A DNA stretch of 64,000 nt from an uncultured Roseburia sp. (lineage in GTDB: Bacteria; Bacillota_A; Clostridia; Lachnospirales; Lachnospiraceae). The stretch spans positions 1-64,000 of the forward strand of contig USRX01000008.1 of NCBI GenBank assembly GCA_900557275.1. Reading direction: 5' to 3'. The position numbers were made by a program, and so were the translations under genes. How positions within the stretch are numbered: position 1 is the stretch's first letter; every line of letters begins with the position of its first letter. Shown one piece after another: positions 7,619 through 14,835 of the stretch. Under the pieces are notes generated by a model. It saw nothing but the letters and a program-made list of their open reading frames with translations, made no database searches and was not told the DNA's origin.

Positions 7619-10600
7619 ATGAGCAATGTTCGCAGAGTATATGTAGAAAAGAAACCCGCTTATGCGGTAAAAGCGCAGGAATTGCAGGCAGAGATTAAAA
7701 GCTATCTCGGCATTTCCACAGTGACAGGCGTGCGTGTCCTGATTCGCTATGACATTGAAAATATTTCTGATGAAACATATAAAAAAGCACTGGTAACCGT
7801 ATTTTCTGAACCGCCGGTAGATACCGTGTATGAAGAGAATTTTGACCTTGGTAATGCAAAAGCATTCAGCGTGGAATTCCTTCCGGGACAGTTCGACCAG
7901 AGAGCAGACTCTGCAGAACAGTGCGTGAAATTGTTAAATGAAAATGAGGAGCCAGTCATTCGTACTGCCACTACTTATGTGATTGAGGGAGAAGTAACCG
8001 ATGAGCAGTTAGAGGCGATCAAGCACCACTGCATCAACCCGGTAGATTCCAGAGAGACAGGCATGGAGAAACCACAGACGCTGGTAACTGAGTTTGAAGA
8101 ACCGGCAGACGTTATCGTATTTGACGGATTCAAAGATATGCCGGAGCAGGAACTAAAAGCGCTGTATGACTCACTGAACCTTGCTATGACATTCAAGGAT
8201 TTCCTGCACATCCAGAATTATTTCCACAATGATGAGCATAGAGACCCGACCATGACAGAGATCCGTGTGCTGGATACTTACTGGTCTGATCACTGCCGTC
8301 ATACAACATTCTCAACAGAATTAAAAGAAGTAACCTTTGGCGAAGGCGATTACAAGGAGCCAATGGTTAAGACTTATGAAGAATATGTTGCCACCCACAA
8401 AGAGATCTACAAAGGCAGAGACGACAAATTCATCTGTCTCATGGATCTTGCCCTTATGGCAATGAAAAAACTGAAAAAAGAAGGCAAACTCAACGATCAG
8501 GAAGAATCTGACGAGATCAATGCCTGCAGTATCGTCGTTCCGGTAGAAGTAGACGGAAAGACAGAAGAGTGGCTGGTAAACTTTAAAAATGAGACACATA
8601 ACCATCCGACAGAAATCGAGCCGTTTGGTGGTGCAGCTACCTGCCTTGGCGGCGCGATCCGTGATCCGCTGTCAGGCCGTACTTATGTATATCAGGCAAT
8701 GCGTGTTACCGGAGCAGCAGATCCTACCGTATCTGTAAAAGATACCATCGAAGGAAAACTTCCACAGAAGAAGATCGTCCGCTCCGCAGCAGCAGGATAC
8801 AGCTCCTACGGAAACCAGATCGGTCTGGCTACCGGCTATGTAAAAGAGATCTATCATCCGAATTACGTTGCAAAACGTATGGAGATCGGTGCCGTTATGG
8901 GCGCAGCTCCGAGACGTGCGGTACAGAGAATGACTTCTGATCCGGGAGACATCATCATCCTTCTGGGCGGTCGTACCGGTCGTGACGGCTGTGGCGGTGC
9001 AACAGGATCATCCAAAGCCCACAATACACAGTCTATCGACACCTGCGGCGCAGAAGTTCAGAAAGGTAATCCGCCGACAGAGCGTAAGATTCAGAGACTG
9101 TTCCGCCGTGAGGAAGTAAGCTATATCATTAAAAAATGTAACGACTTCGGTGCAGGCGGTGTATCCGTAGCCATCGGCGAGCTAGCAGACGGACTTCGCG
9201 TACAGTTGGATAAAGTTCCGAAAAAATACGCAGGTCTGGACGGAACAGAGATCGCTATTTCTGAATCCCAGGAGCGTATGGCTGTCGTGATCGCACCGGA
9301 AAATGTAGAAAAATTCCTTGCCTATGCAGCAGAAGAGAACCTGGAAGCAGTAGAGGTAGCTGTTGTTACCGAAGAACCGCGTCTGGTTCTGAATTGGAGA
9401 GGCAAAGAGATCGTAAATATCTCCAGAGCATTCCTGGATACCAACGGAGCGCATCAGGAGACAAACGTAGCAGTTGATATCCCGTCCAAAGCAGACAGCG
9501 TTCTGGTTCAGCCGGAAGTAACTGATGTCCGTGCAAAATGGCTGGATACATTAAAAGACTTAAATGTATGCTCACAGAAAGGCCTGGTGGAAATGTTCGA
9601 CGGTTCCATCGGCGCAGGCAGCGTATTTATGCCATACGGCGGTAAATATCAGCTGACAGAGACACAGAGCATGGTAGCAAAACTTCCGGTCATGACCGGT
9701 AAATGTGATACGGTAACGATGATGAGTTATGGATTTGATCCGTATCTGTCATCCTGGAGCCCGTACCACGGAGCTGTCTATGCAGTACTGGAATCCATCA
9801 GCCGCATCGTGGCAGCGGGCGGAGATTATCATAAGATTCGCTTTACTTTCCAGGAATACTTCCGCAGAATGAGCGAAGAACCATCCCGTTGGAGCCAGCC
9901 GTTTGCAGCACTCCTTGGCGCTTACAGCGCACAGATGGGATTCGGACTTCCGTCCATCGGAGGAAAAGATTCCATGTCCGGAACATTTAATGATATCGAT
10001 GTTCCGCCTACATTAGTATCCTTTGCAGTGGATATTGCAAAACAGCAGGATATCATCACACCTGAGCTGAAAAAAGCAGGCAACAAGCTGATGATGATCA
10101 CAATTGATAAAGATGCTTATGATCTGCCGGATTATGAGAAAGTTATGAAGCTGTATGATGTTGTATACAACATGATTCAGGAGAAAAAACTGGTATCCGT
10201 ATATGCACTGGATGCAAAAGGTCTCATCGCAGCAGTCAGCAAGATGGCATTCGGTAATAAGCTGGGCGTATCCATCCGTGGATGCCTGAAACCGGAAGAA
10301 GCATTTGCACCGGGATTTGGTAACCTGATCGCTGAGGCAGCGCCGGAAGATACCGATGCGATCAAAGCCGCTTTCGAGGCAGCAGGACTTCGTGCAAACG
10401 TATCCATCGTCGGATCTGTTCTGGATGAGCAGGTATTCCGTTATGGCGATGTGGAGATTTCCATGGAGGAAGCTCTGGATGCATGGACAGGCACACTGGA
10501 GAAAGTATTCCCGACCCGTGCGACAGAAAACAAAGAAGAAGTCCAGACAGGACTTTATGATACAAAAGACATCTATGTATGCAAACATAAGATCGCGCGT

Positions 10601-11395
10601 CCGACCGTATTTGTTCCGGTATTCCCGGGTACAAACTGCGAATACGACAGCGCAAGAGCATTTGAGCGAGCAGGTGCAGATGTCATTACAAAAGTATTCA
10701 GAAACCTTTCCGCAGAGGATATCCGTGAATCTGTAGATGTATTTGAGAAAGCCATCAGCCAGTCTCAGATCATCATGTTCCCGGGTGGATTCTCCGCAGG
10801 TGATGAACCGGAAGGATCTGCAAAATTCTTTGCAACCGTATTCCGGAATGAGAAGATCAAAGAGGCAGTTACAAAACTGTTGAACGAGAGAGACGGTCTC
10901 TGTCTCGGTATCTGTAACGGTTTCCAGGCATTGATCAAACTGGGTCTCGTTCCGAACGGGGAGATCGTAGAGCTTGACGAGAATGCTCCGACACTGACCT
11001 ACAACACCATCGGACGTCATATCTCCAAGATGGTCTACACAAAAGTAGTGACCAACAAATCCCCGTGGCTGGCAGGCGCAGAGCTTGGCAAAGTATACAC
11101 AAGTCCGGCATCCCATGGAGAAGGTCGTTTCGTAGCACCGAAAGAATGGCTGGATAAACTGTTCGCAAATGGTCAGGTAGCGACTCAGTATGTCAACGAA
11201 GCAGGCAATCCGACTATGGATGAAGAATGGAACGTCAACGGTTCTTACATGGCGATTGAAGGTATCACAAGTCCGGATGGACGTGTCCTCGGTAAGATGG
11301 CGCACGCAGAACGCCGTGGCGATGCAGTTGCAATGAACATTACAGGTGATCAGGACATGAAACTGTTTGAGTCCGGTGTAAACTACTTCAAATAA
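7619..11395 (+). CDS. purL: Phosphoribosylformylglycinamidine synthase
   Basis: A 1258-aa single-chain (large-type) FGAM synthase, the fourth step of purine synthesis: FGAR plus glutamine and ATP to FGAM. N-terminal PurS-like domain (1-150), then two AIRS-like synthase halves; the first contains NFKNETHNHPTEIEPFGGAA (near residue 324) and the second the SIGGKDSMSG segment (near 780). A C-terminal class I glutamine amidotransferase starts near 995 and has the nucleophile Cys in CLGICNGFQ (near 1098) and a later SHGEGRF. Fused PurL of this size is usual in Lachnospiraceae, while Bacillus uses PurS/Q/L. ATG 7619 follows GGAGG. It is a single-gene unit here; other pur genes lie at 44.8-48.6 kb. 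Confidence 0.97.
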   Translation: MSNVRRVYVEKKPAYAVKAQELQAEIKSYLGISTVTGVRVLIRYDIENISDETYKKALVTVFSEPPVDTVYEENFDLGNAKAFSVEFLPGQFDQRADSAEQCVKLLNENEEPVIRTATTYVIEGEVTDEQLEAIKHHCINPVDSRETGMEKPQTLVTEFEEPADVIVFDGFKDMPEQELKALYDSLNLAMTFKDFLHIQNYFHNDEHRDPTMTEIRVLDTYWSDHCRHTTFSTELKEVTFGEGDYKEPMVKTYEEYVATHKEIYKGRDDKFICLMDLALMAMKKLKKEGKLNDQEESDEINACSIVVPVEVDGKTEEWLVNFKNETHNHPTEIEPFGGAATCLGGAIRDPLSGRTYVYQAMRVTGAADPTVSVKDTIEGKLPQKKIVRSAAAGYSSYGNQIGLATGYVKEIYHPNYVAKRMEIGAVMGAAPRRAVQRMTSDPGDIIILLGGRTGRDGCGGATGSSKAHNTQSIDTCGAEVQKGNPPTERKIQRLFRREEVSYIIKKCNDFGAGGVSVAIGELADGLRVQLDKVPKKYAGLDGTEIAISESQERMAVVIAPENVEKFLAYAAEENLEAVEVAVVTEEPRLVLNWRGKEIVNISRAFLDTNGAHQETNVAVDIPSKADSVLVQPEVTDVRAKWLDTLKDLNVCSQKGLVEMFDGSIGAGSVFMPYGGKYQLTETQSMVAKLPVMTGKCDTVTMMSYGFDPYLSSWSPYHGAVYAVLESISRIVAAGGDYHKIRFTFQEYFRRMSEEPSRWSQPFAALLGAYSAQMGFGLPSIGGKDSMSGTFNDIDVPPTLVSFAVDIAKQQDIITPELKKAGNKLMMITIDKDAYDLPDYEKVMKLYDVVYNMIQEKKLVSVYALDAKGLIAAVSKMAFGNKLGVSIRGCLKPEEAFAPGFGNLIAEAAPEDTDAIKAAFEAAGLRANVSIVGSVLDEQVFRYGDVEISMEEALDAWTGTLEKVFPTRATENKEEVQTGLYDTKDIYVCKHKIARPTVFVPVFPGTNCEYDSARAFERAGADVITKVFRNLSAEDIRESVDVFEKAISQSQIIMFPGGFSAGDEPEGSAKFFATVFRNEKIKEAVTKLLNERDGLCLGICNGFQALIKLGLVPNGEIVELDENAPTLTYNTIGRHISKMVYTKVVTNKSPWLAGAELGKVYTSPASHGEGRFVAPKEWLDKLFANGQVATQYVNEAGNPTMDEEWNVNGSYMAIEGITSPDGRVLGKMAHAERRGDAVAMNITGDQDMKLFESGVNYFK

Positions 11396-11496
11396 AAACA
11401 GCAGGGTTATCTTATGTTAGAACTGGTGGCTGCTTTGAAAAATGATAGGATGCTAATTTTAACAGCAGAAAAAGAAGATCGTATAACATGAGAAGA

Positions 11497-11537
11497 AAAT
11501 ACCAGTTGGTTCGATGAACTAGCTGGTATTTTTTAAT
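11497..11537 (+). terminator. purL terminator
   Basis: AATACCAG pairs with CTGGTATT around an inner GTTC/GAAC stem, followed by a T run. Confidence 0.8.
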
Positions 11538-11546
11538 ATACAGAGG

Positions 11547-11734
11547 TATAATGTGCGTAAGCATTGAGCAGTGTCAGATAACATTAATTAAACAGAATAT
11601 TGTGCTTGCACAAAAGATTCTGTTTAATTAATGTTTGTCTGATAGGGCGAAAGCCCGTCAGTGAAAGAAATCTTTGATTTCTTGAACGGATACTGCGGAG
11701 TAAGAGAATGTGCATACACATTGAGCAGTGTCAG
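11547..11734 (+). repeat. Hairpin-rich element flanked by 27-bp direct repeats
   Basis: It begins at TATAAT (11547-11552). Near-identical 27-bp repeats at 11551-11577 and 11708-11734 share ATTGAGCAGTGTCAG. Between them are a perfect 19-bp inverted repeat (11580-11598 with 11617-11635) enclosing TGTGCTTGCACA, then GGGC-GAAA-GCCC, then GAAATC-TTT-GATTTC. It lies directly upstream of the glyoxalase-like gene at 11761, and may be that gene's leader or a mobile palindromic element. There is no coding potential. Confidence 0.6.
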
Positions 11735-11760
11735 GAAAAATTATTTTAGGAGGAATCATC

Positions 11761-12159
11761 ATGGGAAAATTGATCAACGGTATTCATCATGTGGCATTAA
11801 AATGCAAAGGTGTAGAAAAATTTCAGAAAACGATTCATTTTTATAAAGATATTTTAGGTCTTGATGTGGCAAGAACGTGGGGAAGTGGAACAGATGCCGG
11901 TATCATGCTGGATACAGGCTGTGGCATTCTGGAGATTTTTGCTTCCGCAGAGGAGGATCTTCCGCAGGGAGCCATCCGGCATTTTGCACTGGCAACAGAT
12001 GATGTGGACGCATGTATCGCAGCGGTAAGAGAAGCAGGATATGAAGTGACTGTAGAACCAAAGAGCATGGCGATTCAGTCAGAACCGGAATTCCCGATCC
12101 GTATTGCATTCTGTATCGGACCGGTAGGGGAAGAGATCGAATTCTTTCATGTGAGATAA
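11761..12159 (+). CDS. VOC/glyoxalase-family protein
   Basis: A 132-aa vicinal-oxygen-chelate protein. ATG 11761 is chosen because AGGAGG precedes it; an upstream in-frame start has no such site. Two beta-alpha-beta-beta-beta modules are visible: GIHHVALKCKGVEKFQKTIHF at the start, and HFALATDDVDACIAAVREAG in the second half. Metal ligands are likely His near the start, a Glu near 55 (GILEIF) and the final Glu of EEIEFFHV. Members include lactoylglutathione lyase and many unassigned enzymes, so the substrate cannot be named. Confidence 0.85.
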   Translation: MGKLINGIHHVALKCKGVEKFQKTIHFYKDILGLDVARTWGSGTDAGIMLDTGCGILEIFASAEEDLPQGAIRHFALATDDVDACIAAVREAGYEVTVEPKSMAIQSEPEFPIRIAFCIGPVGEEIEFFHVR

Positions 12160-12181
12160 CAGAATATATTTTAAATGATGG

Positions 12182-12220
12182 AACAGCAGTTGTTGAAAGA
12201 GTGACAGCTGCTGTTTTTTT
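12182..12220 (+). terminator. Terminator after VOC gene
   Basis: AACAGCAG/CTGCTGTT stem followed by seven T. Confidence 0.8.
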
Positions 12221-12308
12221 GAACATGTTGGCGTTATACATATATTTACATAAAATAATACAATAAACAGATAATAATAAAAATATTCGATAAATAAACA
12301 GAAAACTA

Positions 12309-12337
12309 TTGACAAAAATAAAAAGTGAATATATAAT
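12309..12337 (+). promoter_or_regulatory. Strong sigma-A promoter of RNA A
   Basis: Perfect TTGACA at 12309-12314, 17-base spacer, perfect TATAAT at 12332-12337. No protein gene follows before a terminator. Confidence 0.85.
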
Positions 12338-12343
12338 TAAATT

Positions 12344-12592
12344 ATCAAAAGAAACAAGAAATCAAAGACAGGAGGACAGTCCAATGGGCTAGATGATTTT
12401 CCCTAACTTTAAAACCAAAAGCATTAAGTATCACGTCTATTCCGAAAAGGAAAGATAAGGTCGAGCGATTGATTCCATCGAATATAAGTTGGGAGAGGAC
12501 AACTGAATAAGAGAACAGGAGGTTATACAGTGAAACTTCAGTTTAACAGTTAAAAGAGCTATCTAATGACGAGAAAGTTAGATAGCTCTTTT
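12344..12592 (+). ncRNA. Multi-Shine-Dalgarno RNA A (about 250 nt)
   Basis: Promoter- and terminator-bounded transcript without a normal gene. It contains AGGAGG at 12370 followed 8 bases later by ATG-GGC-TAG (Met-Gly-stop, 12384-12392). Near the 3' end is AGGAGG followed 7 bases later by GTG opening a 7-codon frame (MKLQFNS, 12530-12553). The terminator follows immediately. The same pieces recur in RNA B. It could be a regulatory RNA that binds anti-Shine-Dalgarno or a GGA-binding protein such as CsrA, or a source of micro-peptides. I do not recognise a named RNA family. Confidence 0.6.
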
Positions 12593-12634
12593 ACATGTCT
12601 AAAAATATAAAATTTCCTGTACAATACATATATT
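12501..12634 (+). repeat. Duplicated 3' module, copy 1
   Basis: About 134 bp nearly identical to 14001-14136. It covers the MKLQFNS micro-ORF, the terminator and some 40 bases beyond it. The difference is a T insertion near the left edge and one substitution past the terminator. Confidence 0.9.
12552..12592 (+). terminator. Terminator of RNA A
   Basis: The perfect stem AAAAGAGCTATCTAA/TTAGATAGCTCTTTT overlaps the stop codon of the 7-codon frame by two bases. Confidence 0.92.
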
Positions 12635-12743
12635 AAAATGAAAGGAAATGAATATATCATAGATCGCTTCTGGAAATCATGCTTTTATATTAAAAAAACA
12701 AAACTAAATAACGAGGAGGACACTGTAGGGGAAAAAGGAAATA

Positions 12744-12800
12744 CTTGAAATAAGGCTACCGCAATCCCACTGGCTTTAGATGGTGGGTTAAGGTAGCTAA
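12744..12800 (+). mobile_element. Possible IS200/IS605 right-end or omega-RNA-like remnant
   Basis: GGCTACC-GCAAT-CCCAC-(GGCTTTAG)-GTGGG-TTAA-GGTAGC folds into a two-tier hairpin. It resembles the 3' ends of TnpB-type elements, where a CCC stem carries a GCTTTAG-like loop. No tnpA or tnpB reading frame remains nearby, so this would be a solo end or an unrelated structured RNA. Confidence 0.35.
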
Positions 12801-12901
12801 AAATGGCAGTTGGTGTTATAATTGCCCATAGACCAGGTCAAAGCTCTGGACAAAAAAGTGATTATTTAAATATAGGAAAGCAAGGAAGGTAGAGAGAATA
12901 T

Positions 12902-13279
12902 ATGCTGGAAAATGATTATATCGTCAAACAGATAAAAGAGATGACGCGGGCACTGATCAATATGCTGTTCCATGTAGATACAGACAGTCCTACAGAAGAT
13001 CTGCTGGACACCCAAAGCGCCAAAGAACAATATCGGGAATTATGCCGCCTTGCTGATCAGGGAGAACTGAATGAAGCTGGCAATGAATTGTATGATCTGT
13101 TGGAAGCGGAAGAAAAAGAAGCATTAAAGATTGCATTATTGTATTATTCGTATATCAATGATAAGGACAGCGCATTTCTGGAAGCTCATGACTATGACAG
13201 AGACGAGATCAAGTCAGATCTGAAAGATCTGGTGGAACGATGTGGAATCATTGGCATATCAGATGTTTTTCTTCGGTAA
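12902..13279 (+). CDS. DUF6483-like protein
   Basis: A 125-aa acidic, all-helical protein with ATG 12902 after GGAAGGTAGAGAG. It begins MLENDYIVKQIKEMTRALINM, which I associate with DUF6483, a family of unknown function in Clostridia. There is no signal peptide, membrane segment or metal motif. It is isolated between the two multi-Shine-Dalgarno RNAs and may have been there before or have arrived with the island. Confidence 0.65.
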   Translation: MLENDYIVKQIKEMTRALINMLFHVDTDSPTEDLLDTQSAKEQYRELCRLADQGELNEAGNELYDLLEAEEKEALKIALLYYSYINDKDSAFLEAHDYDRDEIKSDLKDLVERCGIIGISDVFLR

Positions 13280-13289
13280 TGGGAGTTTG

Positions 13290-13430
13290 TCAAGTAAAGT
13301 GTGTAAGTTTTTTGTGGGGTCGATGGCAGATATCATTAAAAAGTGTATAAGAATATATCAAAAGAGCTGTTTGCTGATGTAACTAAGATTTTAACTTAGT
13401 GTCTATCCTCAGGCAGCTTTTTCTTTTGCT
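13290..13430 (+). other. Possible IS end and hairpin after DUF6483 gene
   Basis: The sequence GTCAAGTAAAGTGTGTAAGTTT near 13299 is reminiscent of IS256-type terminal repeats, but no matching second end or transposase was found. Further on, GAGCTG (13363) can pair with CAGCTTTTTC (13414) around an inner AACTAAG/CTTAGT hairpin, which is terminator-like. Confidence 0.25.
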
Positions 13431-13599
13431 ATATAATAGAACTCAGTTCTAACTTTCATATAGAATCATAAAATCAAAAATAGACGATGATTGTATCTGT
13501 GATGGTATATTACTAAATTGTATAAAAATAAATAAATAATATAAAAAATATATTAAAATCAGACAATTTAAAATAAAATAAAAAAGTTTCGAAAAAGTA

Positions 13600-13628
13600 T
13601 TGACAAAACGATGTAAAGTTCATATAAT
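13600..13628 (+). promoter_or_regulatory. Strong sigma-A promoter of RNA B
   Basis: Perfect TTGACA at 13600-13605, 17-base spacer, perfect TATAAT at 13623-13628, the same architecture as the RNA A promoter. Confidence 0.88.
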
Positions 13629-13634
13629 AAAGAC

Positions 13635-14093
13635 AACAAAAAACAAGAGACACGAAATACAACAGACAAAGGAAGTTTAATCCTAGCGGAAGAGCCGCAA
13701 ATAAAAAAAGAGTATCATTCGTATCTTGAGAACACAGGAGGATAGTCCAATGGGATAGTTAGTTGACTTACATAAAAACCACTCATGAAGTGTTAATCAT
13801 AGATGATGCTAAGAAGGAGTGATGAATATGAAAGGCAGAGGACCATAGTCCAGGGACAAAAAATTAAGAAACAGGAGGACAGTCCAATGGGATAAGCAGT
13901 TGACCAATAAATTCTTTTATATGCAATCGTTGGCGAGGGAGATAACGAGTATAAGGAAATGAGGTAATTCCATTGAGAAGATAAATGAAAATCTTCAGAA
14001 AACTGAATATTGAGAACAGGAGGTTATACAGTGAAACTTCAGTTTAACAGTTAAAAGAGCTATCTAATGACGAGAAAGTTAGATAGCTCTTTT
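13635..14093 (+). ncRNA. Multi-Shine-Dalgarno RNA B (about 460 nt)
   Basis: Longer relative of RNA A. In order it carries AGGAGG + ATG-GGA-TAG (13750-13758); AAGGAG + a 6-codon frame MKGRGP (13828-13848); AGGAGG + ATG-GGA-TAA (13887-13895); AGGAGG + the 7-codon frame MKLQFNS (14031-14054); and then the terminator. Met-Gly-stop is kept although the Gly codon and the stop codon vary. Small hairpins (GCGG-AAGA-GCCGC near 13696, GGAC-CATA-GTCC near 13840) separate the units. Many GGA triplets also fit a CsrA/RsmA-type sponge. No known family recognised. Confidence 0.6.
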
Positions 14094-14136
14094 ACATGTC
14101 TAAAAATATAAAATTTTCTGTACAATACATATATTA
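14001..14136 (+). repeat. Duplicated 3' module, copy 2
   Basis: Partner of 12501-12634; same micro-ORF and terminator, and the similarity continues past the terminator, which indicates a recent DNA duplication. Confidence 0.9.
14053..14093 (+). terminator. Terminator of RNA B
   Basis: Same perfect 15-bp stem and T run as the RNA A terminator. Confidence 0.92.
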
Positions 14137-14168
14137 TAGGTAATTGCGAAACAAGTTCGCAATCCTGA

Positions 14169-14780
14169 TTAAAAATGCGGTAAGAATCCAGCAATGCAGA
14201 AACTATCCTTGAAATGGTTGACTGATTTTTCGACATTTACACAGATTTTGTAGGTGTCTTCCCATTCACGCGAACCTCGTTCTACACCAGGATAGGCGCG
14301 GAGATTTTTCTCAGGATAAATATAAATCATTCGTTCGCAGGAAGAAGTGGTGCACGGATTATCACAGTGGCATTTACGATAAGTTTTTCCAGTCTGCTTA
14401 TCACGCATCCATTTCATTTTGGGGCATACAAATTTCATGGTAGGAAGTTTGCTTCTTAAATGAGATTTACTGCCTTCCCGTTTCATAGGAAGCGTAGAAT
14501 CGTGTGGACAGCAGGGAATGCCATTTTCGTTAACTGTGTAGTCAGTTCCTTCCATGGATAATTTTACCCGGAGAGGAATAAAAGCCTTACGAAATCCAAT
14601 GTTTTCAAAAAGAGATTTATCCTCATCCGGAGAATCCGGTTTCTTTTCTACAACAATATCAGGATGTGCATTTAGGAAATCCTTGTTGTAGAAAGATATG
14701 TCGCGGACAATGCCAAGTCCATTTGTGATGATACCGAATTTATAGGCATAACAGAAGTGACCGTTGATGTATAGTGAGGG
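14169..14780 (-). pseudogene. Transposase remnant (IS1182-like, DDE)
   Basis: A minus-strand open frame of about 200 codons without a start; a TAG stop lies just before it. The translated upstream part (HFCYAYKFGIITNGLGIVRD) and the downstream parts (DNPCTTSSCERMIYIYPEKN, EKSVNHFKDSFCIAG) match C-terminal sections of IS1182/ISCpe-like transposases. Between DEDKSL and GFRKAFIPLR roughly 40 codons expected in the family are missing, and both ends are cut. It is therefore an internally deleted, inactive relic. Its position next to the duplicated RNA module suggests that the island was shaped by this element. Confidence 0.8.
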
Positions 14781-14835
14781 CTATTTCCGGAATAATTACA
14801 TATAGTATCGAAAAGGAATGTCTGGCGGTTTTATT

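Noticed and set aside
12344..12592. 6S RNA
   Set aside because: No long near-palindromic open-bubble structure; the repeated Shine-Dalgarno units do not fit 6S RNA.
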